Shown in pieces: positions 8,876-17,448 of a DNA stretch of 49,061 nucleotides. The notes beneath the pieces were generated by a model, which worked only from the letters and a program-made list of their open reading frames with translations, searched no databases and was not told the DNA's origin. Each line of letters opens with the position of its first letter. The first letter of the stretch is position 1. The DNA lies in NCBI GenBank assembly GCA_017639935.1, contig JAGFWP010000007.1:1-49061 (forward strand). Reading direction: 5' to 3'. The position numbers were made by a program, and so were the translations under genes. This DNA comes from Pelagibacteraceae bacterium. GTDB taxonomy: Bacteria; Pseudomonadota; Alphaproteobacteria; HIMB59; GCA-002718135.

Positions 8876-9667
8876 ATGAAAGAAAAAACAATATTTATGA
8901 TACCTTCAAATTATCTCAGTGTATGGTCATTATTAAAAAAAGAAGTTTTTCGATTTGTTAAAGTTGGAATTCAAACAATCATTGGTCCTGCTGTAAGCTC
9001 TTTACTTTTTTTAGCTGTCTTTTCATTAGCTCTAGGAAGATCAGTTGAAACTATTAATAATGTTCCATTTGCCAATTTTATAGCGCCTGGATTGATAATG
9101 ATGACTATTTTGCAAAATGCTTTTGCCAATTCTGCATCAAGTATTGGACAAGCTAAATCACAAGGTAATATTGTCGATGTATTAATGGCACCACTGAGTG
9201 ATTTTGAGTTGACCATAGGTTATGTAGGTGGATCAGTAGCAAGAGGTTTAATCTGTGGGTTGATCACTTCTATCGGATTTTTATTTTTTATATCTTTAGA
9301 AGTACATTCGTTTCTAGCATTAATTTTTTATGCAATTATGGGAAGTTTGATGATGGGATCACTCGGAACTATAGTGGGAATATGGGCTGACAAATGGGAT
9401 CAACAGCAAGGCATAACCAATTTTATTGTTTTACCTATGACTTTTTTATCAGGAACTTTTTATTCAATTACACGTTTACCAGAATTTTGGCAAAACTTTA
9501 CTATTTTTAATCCTTTTTTTTATAATATAGATGGATTTCGATTCGCTTTTGTTGGCAAATCTGATAGTTCACTTATTGTAGGTAGCATTACATTGGTTAT
9601 TATTAATTTTATTTTAATTTTATTATGTTATTTAATGTTTCGTAGTGGTTACAAACTTAAGTCATAG
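8876..9667 (+). CDS. ABC-2 type transport permease (YadH-like)
   Basis: A 263-residue permease with six predicted membrane spans and the N-terminal signature VWSLLKKEVFRFVKVGIQT (16-34) typical of YadH-like ABC-2 permeases. GMTI-like FIAPGLIMMTI and the C-terminal FNPFFYNIDGFRF also fit. Such permeases work with a separate ATPase (YadG type), which usually sits next door. None is in this window, so the partner must be encoded elsewhere. Translation may begin at ATG 8876 or at the internal ATG 8897, just before the conserved block. It sits 28 bp upstream of argD and may be co-transcribed with it. Confidence 0.87.
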   Translation: MKEKTIFMIPSNYLSVWSLLKKEVFRFVKVGIQTIIGPAVSSLLFLAVFSLALGRSVETINNVPFANFIAPGLIMMTILQNAFANSASSIGQAKSQGNIVDVLMAPLSDFELTIGYVGGSVARGLICGLITSIGFLFFISLEVHSFLALIFYAIMGSLMMGSLGTIVGIWADKWDQQQGITNFIVLPMTFLSGTFYSITRLPEFWQNFTIFNPFFYNIDGFRFAFVGKSDSSLIVGSITLVIINFILILLCYLMFRSGYKLKS

Positions 9668-9695
9668 TTTTTTTAAATAATTATTTAGTTTTTTT

Positions 9696-10877
9696 ATGAT
9701 TCAAAATGTTCATTCTTATTTGATGCCAACATATGGTGATCGAGAAATAGAATTTATAAGAGGAGAGGGGGCTTATTTATTCTCTTCAAAAAATACCAAA
9801 TATCTTGATTTTGGAAGCGGCATAGCAGTAAACTCTCTTGGTCATTGTCATCCTAGTCTTGTAAAAGCTCTAAGAGATCAATCTTCTAAACTCTGGCATA
9901 CTTCGAATTTATATTTGAATAAAAATCAAGAAGAATATGCAGAGCTTTTGTGTAAACATAGTTTTGCTGAAAAAGTTTTTTTTACTAATTCAGGGGTTGA
10001 ATCGATAGAATGCGGACTTAAAGTAATTAGAAGTTTTCATTATCATCATAATAATATTGAAAAAAAAAATATTATTTCATTTGAAGGAGCATTTCATGGA
10101 AGAACTTTTGCCGCGTTATCTGCTCAACAAAATAAAAAACATTCTAAGGTTTTTGACCCTTTGTTGCCAGGTTTTGTGCAAATACCTTTCAATGATTTAA
10201 ATGCTTTAAAAAATACAATAAATGAGACAACCGCAGCGGTTATGATAGAGACAGTTCAAGGGGAGGGGGGCGCCAGACCTGTTAAACTCAAATTATTAGA
10301 TGAAATAAAAAAAATATGCGATCAATATAAAGTCCTTCTTTTTTTAGATGAAGTTCAATGTGGATTTGGCAGATCTGGGAAACTTTTTTCATATGAATGG
10401 TCAAACATTGAACCTGATGTTATGGCTGTTGCAAAAGGTATTGGTTCAGGCTTTCCCATGGGAGCTTGTTTGGCTACAAATAAAGCCTCCGTAGGTATGA
10501 CTAAAGGAATGCATGGTTCAACATATGGAGGAAATCCACTTGCTGTTTCAGTTGGCAGAGCTGTTATTACTGAAATTATGTCTGATGGTTTTTTGCAAAA
10601 AGTTAACAATATAGCTAAATATTTATGGAATAAACTTAAAGAACTGGAAAATGAATTTGAAGAAATTGTAGATGTTCGAGGCGCAGGTTTGTTGCTTGGC
10701 ATAAAAACAAAAACAAACAATCAAAAAATTTGTGAGCTATTAATTGAAAAGGGTCTATTAACTGTTCCTGCCAATGACAATATTGTTCGACTAACCCCCC
10801 CTCTTATTATTACTAATGATGAGGTAGATCAAGCTATAGAAATAATTAACAATGTTATAAAAGAGATAGATGATTAA
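9696..10877 (+). CDS. argD: Acetylornithine aminotransferase ArgD
   Basis: A 393-residue class-III PLP aminotransferase of arginine synthesis that converts N-acetylglutamate semialdehyde and glutamate to N-acetylornithine; family members can also serve in lysine synthesis. It shows GAFHGRT (131-137), the PLP-ring-binding LFLDEVQCGFGR (215-226), and the Schiff-base Lys247 in AVAKGIGSGFPMG. Length is normal. Its last 8 bp overlap argF, implying coupled translation and a shared arginine operon. Confidence 0.95.
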   Translation: MIQNVHSYLMPTYGDREIEFIRGEGAYLFSSKNTKYLDFGSGIAVNSLGHCHPSLVKALRDQSSKLWHTSNLYLNKNQEEYAELLCKHSFAEKVFFTNSGVESIECGLKVIRSFHYHHNNIEKKNIISFEGAFHGRTFAALSAQQNKKHSKVFDPLLPGFVQIPFNDLNALKNTINETTAAVMIETVQGEGGARPVKLKLLDEIKKICDQYKVLLFLDEVQCGFGRSGKLFSYEWSNIEPDVMAVAKGIGSGFPMGACLATNKASVGMTKGMHGSTYGGNPLAVSVGRAVITEIMSDGFLQKVNNIAKYLWNKLKELENEFEEIVDVRGAGLLLGIKTKTNNQKICELLIEKGLLTVPANDNIVRLTPPLIITNDEVDQAIEIINNVIKEIDD

Positions 10878-11766
10878 TCATTTTGTTGATATTTCAGACT
10901 TTAAAAAAAGCGAGTTAAAAAGGATTATTAGTTTCGCAAAAAGAATTAAAAATAATCCAAATAAATATGAAAACTTATTACAAAATAAATCACTTGGAAT
11001 GATTTTTGAAAAACAATCAAATCGCACGCGTTTATCATTTGATATTGGAATGAAAAAAATAGGAGGAAATGTAATTGAATTGGATAAAAAAGGGATTGGT
11101 TTTGGAAAAAGAGAGTCTGATTCAGATATGATTAATGTTCTTTCGCAATATATTGATTGTTTGATAATAAGAAATAACGATCATTCAAAAATTAAAGAAC
11201 TTTCTAGACTTAATTTATTACCAATCATTAATGGATTATCTAACTTTAGTCATCCTTGCCAGATATTATCTGATATTTTTACAATTGAAGAAATTTTAGG
11301 CTCAATTGATAAGCAAAAAATTACTTGGGTTGGGGACATTAACAATGTTTTAATATCTTTATTGCAAGCATCACACATATTCCGATTCAGATTAAAGATA
11401 GCTTCGCCTAAAGCACTGTTATTAAAAAATAGATCTTTAATTAATAAATTTAAATCAAAAAATATTTCTTTTTGTAGCGATCCAATTGAAGCTGTTAAGG
11501 GAACTGATTGTGTTATGACAGATGTTTGGGTTTCAATGGGTGAGAAAAAATCAGTAAAAAAGAAAAAAATATTTAAGAATTTTCAAGTAAATGAAAATTT
11601 GATGCGGCACACGCATAAAAAAACTATTTTTATGCATTGTTTGCCTGCGCATAGAAATGAAGAAGTTGTCGATTCTGTAATTGATAGTAAAAAATCTGTT
11701 GTTTGGCAACAAGCTCAAAATAGAATGTATGTTCAACAAAGTATATTAAATTACTGTATTTTATGA
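10870..11766 (+). CDS. argF: Ornithine carbamoyltransferase ArgF
   Basis: This 298-residue enzyme makes citrulline from ornithine and carbamoyl phosphate in the cytosol. The carbamoyl-phosphate motif, normally STRT, is SNRT here (50-53) inside MIFEKQSNRTRLSF. HPCQ (128-131) and the ornithine-side HCLPAHR (256-262) are intact. DVWVSMGE matches the ornithine-binding D-x-W-x-S-M-G motif. The T-to-N change at the phosphate-binding loop is unusual, but the rest of the active site supports the assignment. The gene overlaps argD by 8 bp and the next gene by 4 bp (ATGA). Confidence 0.93.
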   Translation: MINHFVDISDFKKSELKRIISFAKRIKNNPNKYENLLQNKSLGMIFEKQSNRTRLSFDIGMKKIGGNVIELDKKGIGFGKRESDSDMINVLSQYIDCLIIRNNDHSKIKELSRLNLLPIINGLSNFSHPCQILSDIFTIEEILGSIDKQKITWVGDINNVLISLLQASHIFRFRLKIASPKALLLKNRSLINKFKSKNISFCSDPIEAVKGTDCVMTDVWVSMGEKKSVKKKKIFKNFQVNENLMRHTHKKTIFMHCLPAHRNEEVVDSVIDSKKSVVWQQAQNRMYVQQSILNYCIL

Positions 11767-12380
11767 TTAAAAGAATAACTCGGTTGAAAGAAAATTTATT
11801 TATTAGAGAAATATTAAAAATAAAAATTATATTTTTTATTTCATTTTTTATATTTTCATGTCAGTCTGTAGAAGTTTTAGATGAGGTAATTTTTGAATAT
11901 AATCAACTGCCAAAAATTAGTATAAATGCTAAAGAAAAATTAATTAACGAAGTTTATGAAATTAATTATGTTGATCCATATATTGATCATTCAATTAAAA
12001 ACCCTCCTATATTAAGATTAAAAGATTGGACATCCCAAAACATCAGTATATTTGGATCACAAAACAAACTAACAATTAATATTGTTGATGCATCACTGAA
12101 AAAAACTGAAAGAAAAAACAAAAATAAGAAAAAATATCAAGAGGAGACAGAGTTTTTTTATAAAATTCATTTTTTGATAGAATTTGAACTCTATGATGAT
12201 AATAATTTTATGCTTGCAACTATAAATGCAGAAACTGACAGAACCACGACATCTAGCAAGTTTATTTCTTTAAGTGAAAAGGAACGTATTTTAGACACAC
12301 TCATACTAGAAGCTTTAATAGATATATCATTAAAATCTGATGAATTACTCAAAACACATATGTCAGAATATTTGCTTTGA
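11763..12380 (+). CDS. Conserved alphaproteobacterial lipoprotein of unknown function
   Basis: A 205-residue protein with an N-terminal hydrophobic signal ending in the lipobox IFSC (Cys33), so it is predicted to be a periplasmic lipoprotein. The mature part resembles a lipoprotein found in many Alphaproteobacteria, with a short region of beta strands around 'KLTINIVDASLKKTE' followed by a strand-turn-strand segment and a C-terminal helix. No enzymatic motif is seen. Translation is coupled to argF by an ATGA overlap, yet nothing suggests a role in arginine synthesis. Its stop codon is 1 bp from the convergent trkH stop. Confidence 0.75.
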   Translation: MIKRITRLKENLFIREILKIKIIFFISFFIFSCQSVEVLDEVIFEYNQLPKISINAKEKLINEVYEINYVDPYIDHSIKNPPILRLKDWTSQNISIFGSQNKLTINIVDASLKKTERKNKNKKKYQEETEFFYKIHFLIEFELYDDNNFMLATINAETDRTTTSSKFISLSEKERILDTLILEALIDISLKSDELLKTHMSEYLL

Positions 12381-12381
12381 T

Positions 12382-13830
12382 TTATTTTTTCCAAAAAGAA
12401 AAAGACAATAAAACCAAAAAAGTGAATAACTCTAATCTGCCTATAAGCATTGTTATTGATAAAATCCATTTGGCCTCATTAGGTATTGAAGCATAATTTC
12501 CTGTTGGTCCAATTATAGAACCTAATCCGGGTCCGACATTTGATATAGCTGATGCCGCAGCAGACAAGGAGGTGATAAAATCTAAATTAAAAAAACTTAA
12601 CAATATTGTCGAAAAAATGAAAGTAAGTATATACATAAAGAAAAATCCCATAATGGAATTAAAAGTATCTTCTCCAACAGTCTTGTCATTAAAGGTAGTT
12701 ACAAAAACTCCGTGTGGATGAGTGAGTTTTTTTATTTGAGTCTTAGCACCCCTAAAAAGCAATTGTAATCTGAAGATTTTTATTCCTCCAGTTGTCGAAC
12801 CAGCGCAACCACCTATAAACATGATAAACAACATTATCACAAGACCAAAACCTCCCCACATACCATAATTTGAACTTGTGTAACCAGTGCCAGTCAGTAT
12901 CGATGTTATGTTGAATGTAGTAATTCTCAAAGAATATAAAACATTTTCATGATAATTTTGTTTAAGCCAATAAGTCGTTATAACAACAAGAAATAATAAA
13001 ATTAAAAAAAATAATTTAATTTGATCATCTTTAAACAATGTTTTCCATTCCCCGTGTGCCATTTTTAGAAAAATAACAAAAGGTAAACTACCAATAATCA
13101 TAAACAAAATGCTAACTGATTCAATATTAAACGAATTGAAATATGCAAGAGATGTATTGTGAGTGGAAAATCCTCCAGTTGATATGGTTGTCATTGCATG
13201 TGCTATTGCGTCAAAAACTGACATGCCAGACATAAAGTAAAGCAGTGAACAGATAAAAGTTAAAATGAGATAGATAAGAAATATTTCAAAAACAAATTGA
13301 TTAATTTTGGGAAGCGTTTTTTCATAAGGATCATCATGCTCCATATGTAATAGCTGCATCCCACCAATTTGTAGTGTGGGAAGTATAGCTAAGGCTAAAA
13401 CGATTATTCCTATACCTCCGAACCATTGTAACAGGGATCTCCAAATGAGTATGCCTTCATTTAGCATATCTAGGTTTAAAATGACTGTTGCACCAGTAGT
13501 TGTTATGCCGCTTATGGATTCAAAAAAGGCATTACTATAATTTAAATTTGAAGAAGAATAAATAAAAGGCAATGATGCAAATACAGCAATCAATATCCAA
13601 GAAATTATTGTAAGAAAAAAAGCTTCTCTAACTTTAATTATATTTTTTTTATGTCTGAATGAAAAATATAAAACTAATCCTATGAAGAAAGTTGTAAGAC
13701 TGGTGAAGAAAAATATCTGCCAATCTGAATTATTGTACAATATGTCAATTACCATTGGAATTAACATTGCCAATGCTTCAATGCATAACAACATACCAAT
13801 GATGTTAAAAACAGATCTAAAATCCCTCAT
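12382..13830 (-). CDS. trkH: TrkH-family potassium uptake membrane subunit
   Basis: A 482-residue integral membrane protein with about ten spans and the four pore-loop repeats typical of TrkH/KtrB. Visible are SGITTTGATV, TISTGGFST, TGTGYTSSNYG and the C-terminal SAISNVGPGLG with its Gly residues lining the selectivity filter. GGCAGSTTGGIK carries the conserved segment after the third pore loop. It imports K+ and needs the regulatory subunit TrkA, which is not in the window. It is the last gene of a minus-strand group behind apaG. Confidence 0.94.
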   Translation of the reverse strand: MRDFRSVFNIIGMLLCIEALAMLIPMVIDILYNNSDWQIFFFTSLTTFFIGLVLYFSFRHKKNIIKVREAFFLTIISWILIAVFASLPFIYSSSNLNYSNAFFESISGITTTGATVILNLDMLNEGILIWRSLLQWFGGIGIIVLALAILPTLQIGGMQLLHMEHDDPYEKTLPKINQFVFEIFLIYLILTFICSLLYFMSGMSVFDAIAHAMTTISTGGFSTHNTSLAYFNSFNIESVSILFMIIGSLPFVIFLKMAHGEWKTLFKDDQIKLFFLILLFLVVITTYWLKQNYHENVLYSLRITTFNITSILTGTGYTSSNYGMWGGFGLVIMLFIMFIGGCAGSTTGGIKIFRLQLLFRGAKTQIKKLTHPHGVFVTTFNDKTVGEDTFNSIMGFFFMYILTFIFSTILLSFFNLDFITSLSAAASAISNVGPGLGSIIGPTGNYASIPNEAKWILSITMLIGRLELFTFLVLLSFSFWKK

Positions 13831-13843
13831 TTTTTATTATGAT

Positions 13844-14236
13844 TTAATTTAATCTATTTGAGATGAAAGGACTGTCGAGAGAGAAAAGAGGAATCGATAC
13901 ATCAAATTTATCACCGTTTTTTGTTTCCATTTCATAATACCCTTCCATAAAACCAGATGGAGTCGACAAAGGTGTGCCACTGGTATATTCAAATTTTTCA
14001 CCTGGGTTTAGGACAGGTTGCTCGCCAACGACCCCCTCTCCTTTAACTTCTTGCTTTGAGCCATTAGAATCAATAATTTTCCAAAATCTATTTTTTAATT
14101 GAACTCTTTCTGTGCCCAGGTTGTTTATAGTCACTTGGTAAGCCCAAACAAAACGGTTCTCATCAGGTTCCGACTGATCTTCCAGGTAATAGGGATCGAC
14201 AGTAATATTTATCTTTTTAGTTGTTTTGGTATACAT
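13844..14236 (-). CDS. apaG: ApaG family protein (Co2+/Mg2+ efflux-associated)
   Basis: A 130-residue FnIII-like (DUF525) protein with the conserved core FVWAYQVTINNLG, LKNRFWKIIDSNG, VVGEQPVLNPGE and the C-terminal FMEGYYEM. ApaG is linked in enterobacteria to cobalt resistance and Mg2+ efflux, but its molecular role is unsettled. I start at the ATG at 14236, which gives the usual family length. The reading frame stays open upstream, but that extension would run into the OmpA-like gene. It lies between the OmpA-like lipoprotein and trkH on the minus strand. Confidence 0.92.
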   Translation of the reverse strand: MYTKTTKKINITVDPYYLEDQSEPDENRFVWAYQVTINNLGTERVQLKNRFWKIIDSNGSKQEVKGEGVVGEQPVLNPGEKFEYTSGTPLSTPSGFMEGYYEMETKNGDKFDVSIPLFSLDSPFISNRLN

Positions 14237-14282
14237 GTAATGAAAAATCATTTCATACACTAATAATAGGGATAGTTGAAGT

Positions 14283-15212
14283 CTAATCTGAAGGGCTAAT
14301 TTCTGCTCTTCTATTAGCTGGATGTTTGGTTTCATCTTTAGTTTGAACAAGAAGCTTGCTCTCACCTTCCCCTATAATTTTAATCTTTTCTGAACTGATT
14401 CCAAGACGAATCAAAATTGTTTTCACAGCTTCCGCTCTCTTTAGAGACAATCCCAGATTATATTCGTTTGTTCCTTTTGTGTCAGTATGACCGACGACAA
14501 GGAAGGTATCAATTTTATTTTTATACTCTTCAATAAATTTTTTAATTGAGTTGGAGCTTACATCTGTTAAATTATACTTATCAAAATCAAAATAAATTAT
14601 TTGTAAGATTTCTTTTTCCTTTTTCGTAACAACGCTAACTGAATCAGAATTTGATATGTTTTTTGAATTCCCTTCACTTTTTATTGCCTCCTCTTTCCTC
14701 CCCTCATCATTTTTTTTTTCTTCATCGACAGCTTCAATTTTATTGTAAATCTGATGCATGGCTTTTAAAAAATCATCTTTGCATCTTTCTATGTCCCAAG
14801 TTTGCCAATTTTCTTCTTGTTGCTCTGCCCAACAATCCAACGAACTAATAGCAACAGCTAAATTGTAAGGGTCTTTTTCTAATGCACTGTCATAAACAAT
14901 CATTAAATTTTCATAAGCCATTTGCAATTCTTTGACTTTATCTTTTGGAATTTTCCAATAGATTAGTTCTTCTGGCTTAATCTTTTTTCCTGTGGCAGCA
15001 GACAATGCTTTTTCTGAATAAAGTTTGGCAGAGTTCCAATCATGCATTTCTTTAGCTTCAAAATCAGCTTTTGCTGCATAAGTATCCATCAAGTATTTTG
15101 TAAATTTAGTTGGAGGGGTATAAGGGCTGTTTGAGAGATCTTTATAGCTTGCCGAGCAAGCAGTTAACATAATCAAGCCAAGACAGCAAAAGAGAACTCT
15201 TAACAATCTCAT
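14283..15212 (-). CDS. OmpA-family lipoprotein (Pal-like C-terminal domain)
   Basis: A 309-residue lipoprotein with lipobox LTAC (Cys19), an unknown helical N-terminal region (about 25-160) with tetratricopeptide-like content, a Ser/Glu/Lys-rich linker (160-200), and a C-terminal OmpA-like peptidoglycan-binding domain (about 203-309). That domain has YFDFDKYNLT, VVGHTDTKGTNEYN and the closing NRRAEI motif. Such proteins bind diaminopimelate in peptidoglycan and anchor the outer membrane. A separate canonical pal lies in the tol cluster at 46.9 kb, so this is a second, larger Pal-type anchor. It heads a group with apaG and trkH. Confidence 0.88.
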   Translation of the reverse strand: MRLLRVLFCCLGLIMLTACSASYKDLSNSPYTPPTKFTKYLMDTYAAKADFEAKEMHDWNSAKLYSEKALSAATGKKIKPEELIYWKIPKDKVKELQMAYENLMIVYDSALEKDPYNLAVAISSLDCWAEQQEENWQTWDIERCKDDFLKAMHQIYNKIEAVDEEKKNDEGRKEEAIKSEGNSKNISNSDSVSVVTKKEKEILQIIYFDFDKYNLTDVSSNSIKKFIEEYKNKIDTFLVVGHTDTKGTNEYNLGLSLKRAEAVKTILIRLGISSEKIKIIGEGESKLLVQTKDETKHPANRRAEISPSD

Positions 15213-15386
15213 GAATTTAATATATCATTTTTTTTGTCAAAAGTGAGGTCGGAAGTTGTCATATTTAAGATTTCTGGGTTTTGTCAGGCCCCCAAATAAA
15301 TCACTAATTTAAAAAATTATCATTGCGTTTAAAAAAAACTTTAGATAACGAAGCTTTTGAATAATTTACAATAATGGGAGAAACGC

Positions 15387-16721
15387 ATGACTAAGCATGT
15401 TACCTCAGTTGATCAGTCTGATAGAAAGGTTCCATACAACCTTCGTCAAAGTGGATCGACTCCTGTGCAAATGTTGATTTCTACGCGTGTTAGAAAATCA
15501 CCATACTGGCACTTATCTATGGAAGCTGGTTGCTGGCGAGCAACTGTATACAATCGTATTTATCATCCGCGTGGATATGTAAAACCAGAAGATGGTGGTG
15601 CAATGGTAGAGTACGAAGCCATAAAAAATCACGTTACAATGTGGAACGTAGCTGTTGAAAGACAGATCCAGGTTAAGGGTCCTGATGCCGAAGCATTTAC
15701 TGACTATGTTATTACTCGCGATGCTACAAAAATATCTCCTATGAGAGCTAGATACGTCATCCTATGCAATCATATGGGAGGAGTGTTAAATGATCCAATT
15801 CTTTTAAGAGTTTCTAAGGATGAGTTTTGGTTTTCGCTTTCAGATTCTGATATCGGTTTATACCTCCAAGGTGTTAATCACGATAAACGATTTAATGTCG
15901 AGATTGATGAAATTGATGTATGTCCCGTGCAAATTCAGGGACCAAAATCTTTAGCTCTTATGAAAGATCTCATAGGAGATCAAGTTGATTTAGACAACAT
16001 TCCTTTTTATGGTCTTGCCGAAGCAAAAGTGGGTGGAAGAGATTGCGTTATCTCCCAGTCAGGTTTTTCTGGTGAAGCAGGTTATGAAATTTATTTGCAT
16101 GATGCCACGCTTTATGCGGACGATATGTGGAATGCTGTTTTGGAGGCAGGGAAAAAACATAACTTAATGGTTATTGCCCCAGCACATCACAGACGTATTC
16201 AAGCAGGCATTCTGTCTTGGGGACAAGATATGGATAATCAACATAATCCGTTCCAGTGTAATCTTGGCTATCAAGTTTCCTTATCTGGAAAGGGAGAATG
16301 GAATAAAAAAACTAATTATGTCGGCAAGGATGCCCTTGAAAAAATGAAAAAAGATTTATCAGAAGGTCAAAAACCATACAAACTTCAATTAGTTGGTATG
16401 ACTTTTGGCGGAAAGCCTGTTGAGGAGTACGCACCTGACTTTTGGCTTATATCCCCATATGAAGGAGGAGAACAATGTGGTTATGTTACCTCCCCCTGGT
16501 ATCATCCTGAACAAAAAAGAAACATCGCGATGGGATACATTCCCTTTGACGGCGCATTAAATGCGAAAGGATTTCCCATTGGAAATTATGGGCAAAAATT
16601 TAAAGTCCATCTTCCTGATGAATACTCAGACACTTCCGGAATTCCTGTTGATGCAGAAGTAGTACCAATTCCTTTTACTGAGTCTTTTAATGCAAATACT
16701 CGAGAAGTTTCAAACGGTTAA
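15387..16721 (+). CDS. DmdA/GcvT-family THF-dependent demethylase, substrate unknown
   Basis: A 444-residue member of the GcvT/DmdA superfamily, which moves a methyl or methylene group to tetrahydrofolate. Blocks similar to what I recall of DMSP demethylase DmdA include MWNVAVERQIQVKGPDAEA (85-103), NDP in GGVLNDPILL (131-140), IQGPKS (183-188), SGFSGEAGYE (225-234), and ILSWGQDMDNQHNPFQC (275-291), where DmdA has a near-identical DN..NPFEC segment. It is about 75 residues longer than DmdA (about 370), with an added N-terminus, an insert near 60-75 and extra C-terminal sequence. The neighbouring dimethylglycine dehydrogenase, ETF genes and MetF suggest a demethylase for a methylated compound such as glycine betaine or DMSP; this is inference. 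A clear GGGAG precedes the ATG at 15387. Confidence 0.75.
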   Translation: MTKHVTSVDQSDRKVPYNLRQSGSTPVQMLISTRVRKSPYWHLSMEAGCWRATVYNRIYHPRGYVKPEDGGAMVEYEAIKNHVTMWNVAVERQIQVKGPDAEAFTDYVITRDATKISPMRARYVILCNHMGGVLNDPILLRVSKDEFWFSLSDSDIGLYLQGVNHDKRFNVEIDEIDVCPVQIQGPKSLALMKDLIGDQVDLDNIPFYGLAEAKVGGRDCVISQSGFSGEAGYEIYLHDATLYADDMWNAVLEAGKKHNLMVIAPAHHRRIQAGILSWGQDMDNQHNPFQCNLGYQVSLSGKGEWNKKTNYVGKDALEKMKKDLSEGQKPYKLQLVGMTFGGKPVEEYAPDFWLISPYEGGEQCGYVTSPWYHPEQKRNIAMGYIPFDGALNAKGFPIGNYGQKFKVHLPDEYSDTSGIPVDAEVVPIPFTESFNANTREVSNG

Positions 16722-16745
16722 TATTTTTTAAATAAAAAATTTATA

Positions 16746-16771
16746 GCGCTCCTTTATAGGGGCGTTATTTA
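16746..16771. terminator. Hairpin between convergent genes
   Basis: GCGCTCC (16746-16752) pairs with GGGGCGT (16759-16765), with two wobble pairs and loop TTTATA, followed by TATTTATT. It lies between the ends of the convergent demethylase-like and DsbA-like genes and could stop transcription from either side. Confidence 0.5.
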
Positions 16772-17389
16772 TTTGAGCATATTAATGATTTGCTCTTTTG
16801 AAATGTACCCTGGGGTGAAGATTTCATTAACAAATATGGAAGGCGTTCCTCTTGCTCCAATGCCCCCAGCTAAAAAAGATGAAAGTACAATAATTTTTTC
16901 CATTTCATCTTTTGCACTATCAATTTTAAGCTTTATTGAATTAACGCCAGAATCCTTAATTGCTTGATTGAGTTTTTCTTGATTTAACGACCCAGAAATT
17001 GACAAAATTTCATGATGAAATTCAAATCCTTTTTGTTGATAGTTTGCAGCAATAGCCATTTTGGCAATCACTTTTGAGCTTTCACTTAGAATAGGATGCT
17101 GTAAAAAAATTACGCGGACATCATCTCTCTCATTGGCTAATTCCACTAATTCTGGATGTATCTTTTTGCAATAACCACAAAAATAATCCATAAACTCAAT
17201 TATTGTATTTTCTGCTTCATCTGACCCTATTTGAATTATTGCTTCACTTGGCAATGTATCTAGCATCTTAAGATGGAATGGTTTGCTATCATCGAAAATT
17301 AAATTTTCAATAGTCATCTCAGCAAAAGCATTACGAGAAAATACGCAAATAAATACACAGAAAAAAATATGCAAATAACGATAGGTCAT
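16769..17389 (-). CDS. DsbA-family thiol:disulfide oxidoreductase (exported)
   Basis: A 206-residue thioredoxin-fold protein with signal peptide MTYRYLHIFFCVFICVFSRNAFA (cleavage near residue 23), CGYC active site (71-74) in EFMDYFCGYCKKIHPEL, and a GTPS cis-proline loop near residue 184 (RGTPSIFVNE). This is the DsbA/Com1-like periplasmic oxidase class that forms disulfides. I start at ATG 17389 because it begins exactly at the signal peptide; an upstream in-frame ATG at 17458 would overlap the start of the divergent dehydrogenase gene. It separates the two demethylation genes, which may be incidental. Confidence 0.9.
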   Translation of the reverse strand: MTYRYLHIFFCVFICVFSRNAFAEMTIENLIFDDSKPFHLKMLDTLPSEAIIQIGSDEAENTIIEFMDYFCGYCKKIHPELVELANERDDVRVIFLQHPILSESSKVIAKMAIAANYQQKGFEFHHEILSISGSLNQEKLNQAIKDSGVNSIKLKIDSAKDEMEKIIVLSSFLAGGIGARGTPSIFVNEIFTPGYISKEQIINMLK

Positions 17390-17448
17390 GATTGACCCAG
17401 AATAGTTAATATGATTAGAGAAGTACAGAATTTTTATCGAGAAACAAT

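Noticed and set aside
13844..14365. An N-terminally extended ApaG
   Set aside because: The extra residues have no family counterpart and would overlap the OmpA-like gene; the ATG at 14236 gives the usual length.
15213..15386. Riboswitch upstream of the DmdA-like gene
   Set aside because: I looked for glycine- and SAM-type leader folds; TGGG...CCCA pairing is present but too weak and unlike any known motif.
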